Source: Methylobacter sp. (GTDB taxonomy: Bacteria; Pseudomonadota; Gammaproteobacteria; Methylococcales; Methylomonadaceae). From it: DNA of 49,586 nucleotides. The notes beneath the pieces are model-generated. The model saw only the letters and a list, made by a program, of their open reading frames with translations, was not told where the DNA came from and did not search any database. The translations under genes were made by a program, and so were the position numbers. The stretch is taken from the NCBI RefSeq assembly GCF_023227905.1, contig NZ_JALOCF010000034.1, forward strand, positions 1 through 49,586, written 5' to 3'. This document shows positions 1-8,639 of the stretch, one piece after another. Numbering within the stretch: the stretch's first letter is position 1; every line of letters starts with the position of its first letter.

Positions 1-2296
1 TCTCTTCGGTATTCATTGAAAACGAGCTTAGATCGAAATCAACGCTTTCTATTTCTGCGCCCGGCTTATCCGCAACAGCGCTGAGAACGGCAGAGTCATC
101 TGCAGTCTCTTGGTTATCCATTGAAAACGAGCTTAGGTCGAAATCCATGTCTTCGTTATCTCGTTGTTCATCAACAAAAGGATCACCTTCAGCTTCAGAT
201 AAAACCGAATCAATATCCACTGCCTCACTCTTTGGCTCTATTGTTTCCTTGACCAAGCTTTCACTGGCTGATGCCTCTAAAGGAGCAGCTTCAATAGTTA
301 TACTTCCATTGTTCCCTATAATGCTTTCATCACTATTTTCAACGGGGGTACCGTCAGTGATTGGAAATAAATCTTCTCCGGAAGAAAACATCGGCAAGTC
401 GGGGCACATTTCACGCCCCATCTCGGCCGCTTTCTCCCAAAACTCGGCCTCATTCCGCTTGCCTGCCTCTACCAGCTCATTAGCATAGGCTTCAAAAGCT
501 GCTTTGTTTTCGTTAGCGTAAAAAATTTCCAGCAATTTCAACTTGCATTCATCGCGGTTCGGCTGATCTTTAATCGCCTGCCGTATTAATTCTTCGGCCT
601 GTTGATAGCGGCCATAGGCAAGATACACATCAGCCTCGGATATAGGATCAATTTCCCCTTGATCAGTATCGAATGAATCAAAGTCACTCGGCGTAAATTC
701 ACTTAAGAAAGAACTTTCGCCTACCGTACCCACATCATGAGCGGCGTCATCCTCGACGACCGGTACGGAAAGGCTCTCATTTACTTCAGGGGTATTAATC
801 ATATCGGTAGAGGCAAACATACTCTCTGTGTTCGTTTCCTCGTCAACCTTATTTTTCCGCCACCAAAGCCACCCCATCAACGCCAAAATTGCTGACCCAG
901 CGCCCCCCAGACTCAGATAATAAGAATCAAGTAAACCGCCCGCCTCAGGTTCCGGTTGAGCGAGTGGTTGTACCGGTTTTACTGTTTGGGCGGGTTGCAC
1001 TGGTTGTGCCGTTTGTGCTGGCGGAACTACTTGCGCTGGTTGCACAACAGCTTGTTCAGGAGCAGGCGGCACTTGGTTCGCAGGTTTTTCCGCTACAACC
1101 TCACCCGGCGCTGACTCAGCTGGCTGAAGAACTGGCGTTACTTGATCTTCAAGCTTGGCCGCCACACTCTCGTTTGGCGCTGCCTGCTCCTGAACAGCAG
1201 GATTTTGCTGAGACTTATTCTGCAAGGCCGCAAGCTGTTGATCTTTTAAAGTGATCAATTCCCGCATCATCGCCAGCTGTTTTTCCAACTCCGCTACTTT
1301 GCTGAGCGTCGCGCCATCCACCGGCATGGCGCCACTCGCACCCTCTTCAGATTTACCTTTAGCGATCGCCGAGGATGCATCGGCTACTTTCTTTTCAGTA
1401 TTTGCCTGTTCATTCACCGACGCTACAACGGCATGATCTGCGACCGCCGCTTTAGTCGGGGCAACCAGCGTTAACTGATTGTCGCCAGACTTTTCCTTCG
1501 CATCTACATTGCGGACTGGAGCCGATTGAGTTCTCCAAGCTTTTTTATGCCGGTTGAATTCCGCTAGCGCCTGATTGCGCGATAATTTTAGAACCGCCTC
1601 TCTTTCGGGAATCTTCAGCATTTTTCCAGACGTTAAGGCATAAACATTTCCTTTATAGAATGCATGAGGATTGGCTTCAAAAATCGCCATCAACATCTGT
1701 TCCACGGAAACGTCGCTTTGTCCTCCTCGTGCACGATCAGCCACGCTCCACATCGTATCATGCGGAAGCGTAGGCCCATATTCGCCATCGTTGCTTTGCG
1801 CATTTGCATGCGATTGGGGCTGAAGCGCCACGGCTGGCTGCGGCGTATCATGCTCAGCACTGGTTGAGACGGGAGCGGTCGCTTTGTTATAAACTGAAGG
1901 CGGGTCCACTAATACAGTAAATTCACGGTATAAATTGCCTTTGGGCCAGCTTACTTCGAGCAGAAAATCCAGGAAAGGTTCTTTTAACGCTTCTTTCGAA
2001 GTCACCTTAATGACTGTCGCGCCATTTGGGCGAGTAACGGTTTCAAGCTTAATTTTCGATAGAAAATAACTCCATGTCACTCCCGCCTCATCAAATTTCC
2101 CTGGTGGGGCCAAGTTTACCTTGATGTCAGATACACTCTCGCCTGACAATGTCAACGCAATCTCGGCGTCCAGGTTTTGATTAAGGGATGAGTGCAATTT
2201 AATATCACCAATACCCAAAGTATGGCCACTAGCCGGTGCCAGGAGCGATACAACCGCTAAAGTTTTAGTTAAATTGCGCACCTTGCTCTTCTTCAC
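1..2296 (-). CDS. fimV: FimV, type IV pilus/polar-hub protein (3' end outside window)
   Basis: About 765 residues are visible from a GTG start at 2296; the reading frame stays open to the window edge, so the C-terminus is missing. In order: a signal peptide (residues 1-27), the conserved FimV N-terminal region, a LysM peptidoglycan-binding domain (about 170-230), a coiled coil (about 325-365), a Pro/Gln/Ala-rich stretch, one transmembrane segment (about 455-480) ending in WLWWRKNK, then an acidic cytoplasmic part with a TPR-like unit (ADVYLAYGRYQQAEELI). This is the classic FimV order. FimV is an inner-membrane organiser of type IV pili and polar signalling. Two copies of DFDLSSFS near the left edge are the usual acidic FimV repeats. 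It follows asd on the same strand, as in many gammaproteobacteria. The GTG start is chosen because it gives the signal peptide; no ATG fits as well. Confidence 0.93.
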   Translation of the reverse strand, partial: MKKSKVRNLTKTLAVVSLLAPASGHTLGIGDIKLHSSLNQNLDAEIALTLSGESVSDIKVNLAPPGKFDEAGVTWSYFLSKIKLETVTRPNGATVIKVTSKEALKEPFLDFLLEVSWPKGNLYREFTVLVDPPSVYNKATAPVSTSAEHDTPQPAVALQPQSHANAQSNDGEYGPTLPHDTMWSVADRARGGQSDVSVEQMLMAIFEANPHAFYKGNVYALTSGKMLKIPEREAVLKLSRNQALAEFNRHKKAWRTQSAPVRNVDAKEKSGDNQLTLVAPTKAAVADHAVVASVNEQANTEKKVADASSAIAKGKSEEGASGAMPVDGATLSKVAELEKQLAMMRELITLKDQQLAALQNKSQQNPAVQEQAAPNESVAAKLEDQVTPVLQPAESAPGEVVAEKPANQVPPAPEQAVVQPAQVVPPAQTAQPVQPAQTVKPVQPLAQPEPEAGGLLDSYYLSLGGAGSAILALMGWLWWRKNKVDEETNTESMFASTDMINTPEVNESLSVPVVEDDAAHDVGTVGESSFLSEFTPSDFDSFDTDQGEIDPISEADVYLAYGRYQQAEELIRQAIKDQPNRDECKLKLLEIFYANENKAAFEAYANELVEAGKRNEAEFWEKAAEMGREMCPDLPMFSSGEDLFPITDGTPVENSDESIIGNNGSITIEAAPLEASASESLVKETIEPKSEAVDIDSVLSEAEGDPFVDEQRDNEDMDFDLSSFSMDNQETADDSAVLSAVADKPGAEIESVDFDLSSFSMNTEE
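14..151 (-). repeat. Imperfect direct repeat inside fimV
   Basis: Two near-identical stretches of about 35 bp start near 14 and 119, both containing TTGAAAACGAGCTTAG. They encode repeated DFDLSSFS acidic motifs in the cytoplasmic part of FimV. Repeats of this kind are common in FimV tails and can vary in number between strains. Confidence 0.8.
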
Positions 2297-2350
2297 AATA
2301 GTTACCACAGTTTCTTACCGCGTCCAGTCAAATGTAAGAATAAGCTTAGA

Positions 2351-3373
2351 CTAGATGTAATTTTTTACCAGCACTTCTGCTATCTGCACACTGTTTAATG
2401 CGGCGCCTTTTCGAACGTTATCGCCCACCACCCACAGATCAATTCCCTGGGGATGCGATATGTCTTCTCGGATGCGCCCTACAAACACGTCATCATGGCC
2501 TGACGACTCGGTCACCGCCGTTGGATAACCGCCGTCTTTACGCTCATCCATAACCGTCAAGCCAGGCGCTTTTTCAAGCAAAGCTCTTACTGTGGCTACA
2601 TCAATTTTTTTACGGGTTTCAATATGCACGGCCTCGGAATGTCCGTAAAAAACCGGTACCCGTACTGCAGTCGCATTCACCAAAACGCTGTCATCACCGA
2701 GAATTTTTTGAGTTTCCCAAACCATCTTCATTTCTTCCTTGGTGTAGCCGTTGTCCATGAACACATCAATCTGCGGCAATACGTTGAAAGCGATCTGTTT
2801 GGGGTAGACGTTTGTGGTAATGGCTTGCATATTGAGCAGATTGGCCGTTTGCTTGGCTAGCTCTTCTATGGCTTCTTTGCCGGTTCCCGAAACGGCCTGA
2901 TAGGTGCACACGTTGATGCGCTCAATCCCTACGGCATCATAGATCGGCTTTAACGCCACCAACATTTGAATGGTTGAGCAATTGGGATTAGCGATAATGC
3001 CGCGATTTTTATAATCGGCGATTTTCTCAGGATTGACCTCCGGCACTACTAGCGGAATATCGTCGTCATAGCGAAACTGTGAGGTGTTATCAATCACGAT
3101 ACAACCGGCTGCGGCGGCTTTGGGCGCATATTCCGCCGACACGGATGCACCGGGTGAGAACAACCCGATCTGCGCCTTGGAAAAATCAAAGTTCGCCAAA
3201 TCCTGTACGACTAAAGACCCGCCCTTAAAAGGGATTCTTTTACCCGCTGAATTACTGCTGGCCAATGCATAGACTTCGCCGACAGGAAAATTGCGCTCTT
3301 CCAGAATAGACAGCATGGCTTCACCCACCGCTCCGGTAGCACCAACCACAGCAACATTATAGAGTTTGGTCAT
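2351..3373 (-). CDS. asd: Aspartate-semialdehyde dehydrogenase
   Basis: This 340-residue cytosolic enzyme reduces aspartyl phosphate to aspartate semialdehyde, the branch point to lysine/diaminopimelate, threonine and methionine. The N-terminus carries the NADP-binding motif VVGATGAVGEAML. The catalytic cysteine is C132 in ANPNCSTIQM, and the conserved histidine region YGHSEAVHIE is present. Length is normal for the family. The ATG lies one base after the stop codon of a 33-codon ORF, so the two may be translationally coupled. fimV follows 54 bp downstream on the same strand, a common gammaproteobacterial arrangement. Confidence 0.97.
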   Translation of the reverse strand: MTKLYNVAVVGATGAVGEAMLSILEERNFPVGEVYALASSNSAGKRIPFKGGSLVVQDLANFDFSKAQIGLFSPGASVSAEYAPKAAAAGCIVIDNTSQFRYDDDIPLVVPEVNPEKIADYKNRGIIANPNCSTIQMLVALKPIYDAVGIERINVCTYQAVSGTGKEAIEELAKQTANLLNMQAITTNVYPKQIAFNVLPQIDVFMDNGYTKEEMKMVWETQKILGDDSVLVNATAVRVPVFYGHSEAVHIETRKKIDVATVRALLEKAPGLTVMDERKDGGYPTAVTESSGHDDVFVGRIREDISHPQGIDLWVVGDNVRKGAALNSVQIAEVLVKNYI

Positions 3374-3374
3374 C

Positions 3375-3476
3375 TTATCGGCCCTTCTGTGCAGCTAAAA
3401 CAGGCGCACGCATCCACAACATGGCAATGCAACCTAAACATATGCCGGTCGGTAAAACTACAACTTTCTTTGTCAT
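3375..3476 (-). CDS. Putative 33-residue peptide upstream of asd
   Basis: An ATG at 3476 opens a 33-codon frame ending TAA at 3375-3377, one base before the asd ATG. The product starts MTKKVVVLPTGIC and has a hydrophobic core with two cysteines (GICLGCIAMLW), ending APVLAAQKGR, so it resembles a small membrane or secreted peptide. A weak AAGG ribosome-binding site lies about 12 bases upstream. It could be a genuine small protein, a leader that couples translation to asd, or chance. I do not recognise a family. Confidence 0.4.
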   Translation of the reverse strand: MTKKVVVLPTGICLGCIAMLWMRAPVLAAQKGR

Positions 3477-3595
3477 TAACTTTAAAACCTTATTAATCTG
3501 AATTTGAATACTGATGATCACGGAATATTTTTGAGTGCCGTGTTACGTGAATTGGACTGCGCTATTTACATCCAAATTTGCTGCTCCAACGTTCC

Positions 3596-3638
3596 GGATT
3601 AACGGAAGCACTCTCTGGAGCACAAAAGCCGTTAATCC
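3596..3638. terminator. Inverted repeat just downstream of adk
   Basis: GGATTAACGG (3596-3605) and CCGTTAATCC (3629-3638) form a perfect 10-bp inverted repeat with a 23-nt loop, starting four bases after the adk stop codon. There is no clear U-tract, so it may be a processing or attenuation hairpin rather than a classical terminator. Confidence 0.4.
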
Positions 3639-3641
3639 AGC

Positions 3642-4286
3642 CTATGCTCCCTCTAAAACGGCAAAAACTTTTCTGGTAATCTCATCGACGCTGCCGACAC
3701 CGGCTATCGAACTGAACTTGACCTGCCGCTCCGGCGCTGAATAATAGCCGACCAAGGGTTTAGTTTGTTCATGATAAACGCTGAGCCGTTTACGTACGGT
3801 TTCTTCCTTGTCGTCGTCACGCTGAATCAAAGGCTCACCGGTCACATCATCAAGCCCGTCAACTTTGGGTGGATTAAATTCAACATGATAAGTGCGCCCG
3901 GATTGTAAATGCACTCTTCTGCCGGCCATGCGTTTTACAATTTCCTCATCTGCCACCACGATTTCAATAACCGTATCGATGTTAACGCCCATTTCATTTA
4001 GACCTTCTGCCTGAGCGATAGTGCGAGGAAAACCGTCCAGCAAAAAGCCGTTAGCGCAATCGGTCTGTGCAATACGCTCTTTAATCAACCCTAAGATAAT
4101 GTCATCGGAAACCAGACCACCGGCGTCCATGACTTTTTTTGCTTCGACACCCAACGGTGTTCCTTCTCTTACCGCGGCCCGCAACATGTCACCCGTTGAG
4201 ATCTGCGGAATGGCGTACTTTTCAGTGATAAATTGAGCTTGAGTTCCTTTGCCGGAACCAGGACTCCCTAACAGGATGATGCGCAT
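3642..4286 (-). CDS. adk: Adenylate kinase
   Basis: Catalyses ATP + AMP to 2 ADP in the cytosol. The 214-residue product begins MRIILLGSPGSGKGTQ, which contains the P-loop, followed by the AMP-binding STGDMLRAAV and DGFPRT motifs and a long LID (about residues 122-160, GRRVHLQSGRTYHVEF) that lacks the zinc cysteines, as in most proteobacterial enzymes. The start at 4286 is preferred over an in-frame ATG 12 bases upstream because GGAG is well spaced from it and the P-loop then sits at the usual position. It lies upstream of the asd-fimV group on the same strand. Confidence 0.97.
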   Translation of the reverse strand: MRIILLGSPGSGKGTQAQFITEKYAIPQISTGDMLRAAVREGTPLGVEAKKVMDAGGLVSDDIILGLIKERIAQTDCANGFLLDGFPRTIAQAEGLNEMGVNIDTVIEIVVADEEIVKRMAGRRVHLQSGRTYHVEFNPPKVDGLDDVTGEPLIQRDDDKEETVRKRLSVYHEQTKPLVGYYSAPERQVKFSSIAGVGSVDEITRKVFAVLEGA

Positions 4287-4298
4287 AACTAACTCCAT

Positions 4299-4734
4299 TG
4301 TGTCGCTAAGACAGATTTAGACTCTAAACATAACAGCTCGCGGAGGTCGAATGAGTTAAACCCGGCCTGCAAACCAAACAAAAACATGGCTGATTATTTT
4401 ATAACACATCAAATTTTATCTCTTGTAAAAATATGTTGATTTCCCTATTCTTAGTCAGTTTTTTGGAATATATGTTGAAGATTTAGTGGCTTTGCGGTCG
4501 AGTGACACGATTGGACTGACCTAACTTTTCTTTAATCCGTTATAAAGAGCAGTTGTCACTTAACTTATCGTTAAAAAGGCAACTTTATCGGCATCAGTTT
4601 TTCCACTGACATGATCTGGATTTTTTTCGTCAATAGAAAAATCGCGACCCATCAGCTAAATAATAATGATACAACCTGTGTCATTCCAAAAGCCCTATGC
4701 GATGAGGCTTTCCTGTTTTAACCGGCAACAAACC
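4299..4734. other. Intergenic region between adk and the DUF1415 gene
   Basis: About 435 bp, A+T-rich, between the divergent adk and DUF1415 genes; it should hold both promoters. Only a weak TCAGT/ACTGA hairpin near 4595-4610 stands out. I see no RNA gene, repeat family or convincing ORF. Confidence 0.5.
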
Positions 4735-5298
4735 ATGACCCATAAAACCTCCGATCAAGACATTAAAGACGCAACATTGACATGGTTAAAATCCATCATC
4801 ATTGAATACAGCATCTGCCCGTTCGCAAAACGCGAACTCAATCGGGGCAGCATCCGCTTCAGCGTCAATCACGACACGGAAATTGAACAATGCCTGCTGA
4901 GCTTGATACTTGAATGTGACCGGCTGGATAAAGAACCCGACATTGAAACCACATTGCTGATTTATGCGGATGCGTTTGCAGAATTCGACGACTATCTGGA
5001 TTTCCTTGAAATCGCCGAATCATTGTTAATTGAACAGGGCTATGAAGGTACTTACCAGCTGGCAAGTTTTCACCCCGACTACTGCTTTCAAGGCAGCGAT
5101 CCGGACGACGCCGCCAATTACACCAACCGCTCCCCCTACCCTATGCTGCACCTGTTGCGGGAAGCCAGCCTAGAACAAGCCGTAGCCGGCCACCCTGATC
5201 CGGAAAACATCCCGCAACGCAACATCGAATTAACCCGAAAACTGGGTTTGTCCAAAATGCAGGCTTTGTTGGCGGCGTGCTTTCCGGCTGACCAATAA
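4735..5298 (+). CDS. DUF1415 family protein
   Basis: A 187-residue soluble protein of the DUF1415 family, whose biochemical function is unknown. Recognisable features are the N-terminal WLKSIIIEYSICPFAKRE, with an invariant CPFA motif, and the downstream HPDYCFQGSDPDDAANYTNR and RSPYPMLHLLRE stretches. No signal peptide or membrane segment is visible. The start at 4735 (MTHKTSDQD) is chosen because conserved sequence begins soon after; the frame is open back to an ATG at 4666, but those residues look non-conserved. It appears to be a single gene, convergent with the next one. Confidence 0.85.
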   Translation: MTHKTSDQDIKDATLTWLKSIIIEYSICPFAKRELNRGSIRFSVNHDTEIEQCLLSLILECDRLDKEPDIETTLLIYADAFAEFDDYLDFLEIAESLLIEQGYEGTYQLASFHPDYCFQGSDPDDAANYTNRSPYPMLHLLREASLEQAVAGHPDPENIPQRNIELTRKLGLSKMQALLAACFPADQ

Positions 5299-5304
5299 CT
5301 TAAA

Positions 5305-5742
5305 TCAGTCTTGTTGCTTAAAACCTTCTAATTCTTTAGCCCGTACGGCAGTAGCAGACATGAAACAGTCATTGGCATTAACCCTGGCTATCGATCCTCC
5401 CTCAGGATCGTAATAAAAATCACAGTTAGCCTTTCTGTATTTAAGCCATAACCGCTGGGCTTCCTGCAACTGTTTCTTGCGCTCGGGAGTTAAACTGCCC
5501 ATAACGTCTTTATAGGCCTTGTTTAACCGGACATCTTGCCGCCCCGTTTCAGCCTCTATGCATTCAATCATTGATAAAGTGCTGCCGTTAGACAGGTCCA
5601 TGCAGGCTGAAAACGTTTGACTTAAACCGTTATTTCCCGGCAATTGCTCCTGCGTTGCTTTATCTCCATCATCAGCAACAGCCGGAGCAACTGTTGCAGC
5701 TATCAGCCCGGCAATCGCCGCATATTTAAAAAACGACATCAT
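5305..5742 (-). CDS. Secreted LprI/DUF1311 family protein (possible lysozyme inhibitor)
   Basis: A 145-residue exported protein. From the ATG at 5742 (GGACAGGTC just upstream) it has a typical signal peptide, MMSFFKYAAIAGLIAATVA ending PAVA. The mature part has the DUF1311/LprI pattern: FSACMDLSNG, MIECIEAETGRQD, LNKAYKDVMGSL, then AQRLWLKYRKANCDFY and a final cysteine in NDCFMSA. Members bind lysozyme in some species, but many are uncharacterised. The ATG three bases downstream is an equally possible start. It lies about 60 bp downstream of a TPR gene on the same strand and may share its transcript. Confidence 0.8.
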   Translation of the reverse strand: MMSFFKYAAIAGLIAATVAPAVADDGDKATQEQLPGNNGLSQTFSACMDLSNGSTLSMIECIEAETGRQDVRLNKAYKDVMGSLTPERKKQLQEAQRLWLKYRKANCDFYYDPEGGSIARVNANDCFMSATAVRAKELEGFKQQD

Positions 5743-5800
5743 TGACCTGTCCAGATTTAATCCGAAATCACACTCAGCTTTTTCTATGGCCAAACTGGTT

Positions 5801-6715
5801 TCAGTTTTTTTCGGTTACAGGAATCTCTTCATCAACTTCCGTTTTATTTTCAACAACGGTTTCGGATTCAGTAACAGCAGAAGCCTCTTCAACCGCAACT
5901 TCGGCTTCATCCTCGGCATGATCATCGCCAACATCCGCCTCTTCATTGATAGGCGCAACTGCCGCGGCGGCAAACGGATTCCTCTCTGCATCATCTGCAC
6001 CGTCTTCGGTTTTTTCATCTGAAACCGCATCATCCGCAATGGCTTCGATTTTTTCATCCGAAGCTGCATCTGCACCTGTTGGATCATTAATTTCAGCAAC
6101 CGCTTCCGGCTTTTTATTTAAAGACTCCATAAAATCGACAAACCAGTCCTGACGCTTAACGCCATCCAGATCCGGGTCGGCAAGAATATCGGAGACGGCT
6201 GGCAAATACCCTTTGTTTTTAGAGACTTCCAGGGCATTGTGACATGCCTCTTTCTCGCCTCTTAATCCGTAGATGCAAGCCAGGTTATACGAAGCCGATC
6301 CGGCCTGAATGGCATTGGCTTTTTCAAAATAGTTTTTAGCCATGCCATACAAGCTGTCATGCGCCCCAGCCGCTTTAACCCGGGCCAACTCCATATAAGC
6401 CACGCCGCCATCCAATGCCGCGCCAAGATAGGCTGGCTCAACAGTCAGGCAAAAGGAGAATTTAGCAATAGCATCCTGATACAGGTTTGCCGCCTGCTCG
6501 CGAGATTTGGTCCGCGCCTGATGCAACAATGCAAGCCCCCAATTATATAAAGCTTCGGCAATCAAAGGCTCGTTAGCGACGACCTCGGCATAATCCTGGT
6601 AAACTTTTGTAAACAGCTGATCCGCCGCATAGCCTGAGTTACTACGCGCTTCCGCAGTTTGCTTGATTGCAGCCTTCAACTTGGATTTCTTTGATATGGA
6701 GTCAAAAAACGACAT
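5801..6715 (-). CDS. TPR protein with acidic C-terminal tail
   Basis: A 304-residue protein without signal peptide. Residues about 30-190 are helical TPR-like repeats (ALYNWGLALLHQAR, AALDGGVAYMELARVKAAG, ASYNLACIYGLRGEKEAC). Residues about 205-304 form a low-complexity acidic tail rich in Glu, Asp and Ala with a repeated SDEKIEAIADDAVSDEKTED-type unit. TPR domains hold partner proteins; no enzymatic motif is visible and the role is unknown. Start at 6715 (MSFFDSISKK); the upstream bases contain GAGAG. Confidence 0.75.
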   Translation of the reverse strand: MSFFDSISKKSKLKAAIKQTAEARSNSGYAADQLFTKVYQDYAEVVANEPLIAEALYNWGLALLHQARTKSREQAANLYQDAIAKFSFCLTVEPAYLGAALDGGVAYMELARVKAAGAHDSLYGMAKNYFEKANAIQAGSASYNLACIYGLRGEKEACHNALEVSKNKGYLPAVSDILADPDLDGVKRQDWFVDFMESLNKKPEAVAEINDPTGADAASDEKIEAIADDAVSDEKTEDGADDAERNPFAAAAVAPINEEADVGDDHAEDEAEVAVEEASAVTESETVVENKTEVDEEIPVTEKN

Positions 6716-6835
6716 GATTTATCTCTCTTGATTTAGTAATTTATAATCGTGCGCTATAGAATAACAGCAGAGCTGATAACGACACCATTCAAATGTGCAA
6801 ATAACACATTGCCGACCCACAACAAAGAGAAAATC

Positions 6836-7135
6836 ATGAACGAATCAAACGCTTGCGACATTGCCAGAGAAAAAGTCAACCTGGAAACATCGCGAATAGC
6901 CTGGAAGGAACTGCAACGCTTTTTTGCCAACGGCGCCGCAGTATTTGTTGCCTCAGACTTGGATTTGGTCGATGTGGCCTACCAGTTTTCCATCGACAAT
7001 AAAGAGCAGGTAGCGTTATGGATGCAAAGCAATCAGGTTGCGCTGGTATCCGATCAGCAGGCAATTGACTGGCTTGAGTCTGACGCCGATGTGTGGGCTG
7101 TTGTCGTCAAGCCCTGGATATTGGTTCAGGAATAA
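6836..7135 (+). CDS. DUF2288 family protein
   Basis: A 99-residue soluble protein matching the DUF2288 pattern: VNLETSRIAWKELQRFFANG, then LDLVDVAYQFSIDNKEQV, a short linker, and the highly conserved tail ESDADVWAVVVKPWILVQE. Function unknown. The ATG at 6836 is chosen over the open frame upstream because conserved sequence begins here and a purine-rich AAAGAGAA precedes it. It is convergent with rhlE. Confidence 0.88.
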   Translation: MNESNACDIAREKVNLETSRIAWKELQRFFANGAAVFVASDLDLVDVAYQFSIDNKEQVALWMQSNQVALVSDQQAIDWLESDADVWAVVVKPWILVQE

Positions 7136-7143
7136 ATCGCACC

Positions 7144-7168
7144 GTTTAAGGCGCGCCTCGCCTTAAAC
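7144..7168. terminator. Hairpin shared by the convergent DUF2288 and rhlE genes
   Basis: GTTTAAGGCG (7144-7153) and CGCCTTAAAC (7159-7168) form a perfect 10-bp stem with a 5-nt loop. It covers the rhlE stop codon and lies nine bases after the DUF2288 stop, so it could act in both directions. Neither side has a strong U-tract. Confidence 0.5.
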
Positions 7169-8473
7169 CTTACCTCTCGAACCCGCCCGGCCCTTGCCTC
7201 TGGCATCGCCCCGCTTATTACCGCCGGTCGGTTTAGCACTGCCGCGTGCCGCCGGCTTTTTAGTATGCCGGTAATCTTTTTTTCCGGTATTTTTATTGGG
7301 TGCGTTCTTTTTAGGCGCATCCATCACTTTCAATGAAACCGGCTCATAACCGGTATCGGCCACGCGCGGAATTTGCCGCTTGAGCAGCTTTTCAATTTCC
7401 ACCAGCATCCAGGCTTCTTCGGGGCACACCAGAGACAAAGCCTCGCCGCTCAAACCGGCGCGTCCGGTACGGCCGATCCGATGCACATAATCTTCCGGCA
7501 CCTGCGGCAAATCGAAATTCACCACATGCGGCAAGTCGTCAATATCCAGGCCGCGCGCGGCAATGTCGGTCGCGACCAACACCGAAACCTTACCGGTTTT
7601 AAACTGCTCCAACGCCTTGTTGCGCGCGCCTTGGGTTTTATCGCCATGCAGCGCTGCGGTGCGGATGCCGTCCTCGATCAACTGCTTTTCCAGACGATCG
7701 GCGCCGTGTTTGGTGCGCACGAATACCAGCACCTGCTTCCAATTATTGCTGCCGATTAAATAGGACAGCAATTCGCGCTTGTACTCCCGGCCGATGCCGT
7801 AAACCCGCTCAGAGACATTTTCAGCCGTGGCGTTCTGCTTGGCGACTTCGACCTCAACGGGATTATTCAACAACTGCGAGGCCAGCGATTTGATCGCATT
7901 AGGCACGGTCGCGGAAAACAACAGGCTCTGCCGCTTCTTAGGGATCAACGCCATAATCTGCTTAATATCGGGCAGAAAACCCATATCGAGCATGCGGTCC
8001 GCTTCATCCAGCACCAGCATTTCCACGTTGGCCAGATTGATATTGCGCTGCTGCACATGATCGATCAACCGCCCCGGAGTCGCCACGACGATGTCGCAAC
8101 CCCGGCGTAACTGGCGAGTCTGGATGCCAATGCTCGCGCCACCAACCACCGCTTCCGCATGCAACGGCAAATGCGCGCCGTACGTTTTTACGCTTTCGTA
8201 GACCTGAGCGGCCAACTCACGGGTCGGCACTAAAATCAGCGCGCGAACGCGGCGCGGCTTTTGATGCGGGTCATGATTCTCGGCCAGCCGTTGCAATAAC
8301 GGCAAGGTAAAACTGGCGGTTTTTCCGGTGCCGGTTTGCGCACCCGCCAGCACATCCTTGCCTTCAAGAATCAAGGGAATGGCTTTTTGTTGTACCGGTG
8401 TCGGCGTGACATAGCCTTGATCGGCTACGGCTTTAAGGAGTTCGTCGGCTAAACCGAGCTGGGCGAAAGACAT
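7163..8473 (-). CDS. rhlE: ATP-dependent DEAD-box RNA helicase, RhlE type
   Basis: A 436-residue RNA helicase. All DEAD-box motifs are present in order: Q motif (TPTPVQQKAIP), AQTGTGKT, PTRELA, ATPGRLIDH, DEADRMLDMGF, FSAT, ATDIAARGLD and HRIGRTGRAG. The last 50 or so residues are a basic, Lys/Gly/Arg-rich tail (ending GKGRAGSRGKV) that likely binds RNA. RhlE-type helicases remodel RNA in ribosome assembly and mRNA decay. The helicase core starts directly at the ATG at 8473. Confidence 0.94.
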   Translation of the reverse strand: MSFAQLGLADELLKAVADQGYVTPTPVQQKAIPLILEGKDVLAGAQTGTGKTASFTLPLLQRLAENHDPHQKPRRVRALILVPTRELAAQVYESVKTYGAHLPLHAEAVVGGASIGIQTRQLRRGCDIVVATPGRLIDHVQQRNINLANVEMLVLDEADRMLDMGFLPDIKQIMALIPKKRQSLLFSATVPNAIKSLASQLLNNPVEVEVAKQNATAENVSERVYGIGREYKRELLSYLIGSNNWKQVLVFVRTKHGADRLEKQLIEDGIRTAALHGDKTQGARNKALEQFKTGKVSVLVATDIAARGLDIDDLPHVVNFDLPQVPEDYVHRIGRTGRAGLSGEALSLVCPEEAWMLVEIEKLLKRQIPRVADTGYEPVSLKVMDAPKKNAPNKNTGKKDYRHTKKPAARGSAKPTGGNKRGDARGKGRAGSRGKV

Positions 8474-8494
8474 TTTTTAAAATCTCAGGTAAAT

Positions 8495-8638
8495 GGTGAA
8501 AAAGGCAAAAGACGAAGGGCGAAAGGCGAAGGACTCCAGCCGAACGGGGTTGCACTCCTCATCCGGCTTGTACAAGACCCAAGGCTCAATATCTCACGCG
8601 GCTTTTTTCGCCTTTCGTCTTGAGCCTTTCGCCTGCTT
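8495..8638. repeat. Dispersed CCTTTCGCC palindromic element (copy 1)
   Basis: Between moaA and rhlE, a purine-rich block (AAAAGACGAAGGGCGAAAGG) near 8507 is mirrored by CGCCTTTCGTCTTGAGCC and CCTTTCGCC near 8610-8635, so the stretch can fold into a long imperfect hairpin. Similar wording recurs at 15371-15399 and 48770-48837. It lies just after the moaA stop and may end moaA transcripts. Confidence 0.6.
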
Positions 8639-8639
8639 T

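Noticed and set aside
889..1254. Long open frame on the plus strand opposite fimV
   Set aside because: It is the antisense of the Pro/Gln/Ala-rich part of FimV; its composition mirrors that low-complexity stretch and there is no ribosome-binding site.
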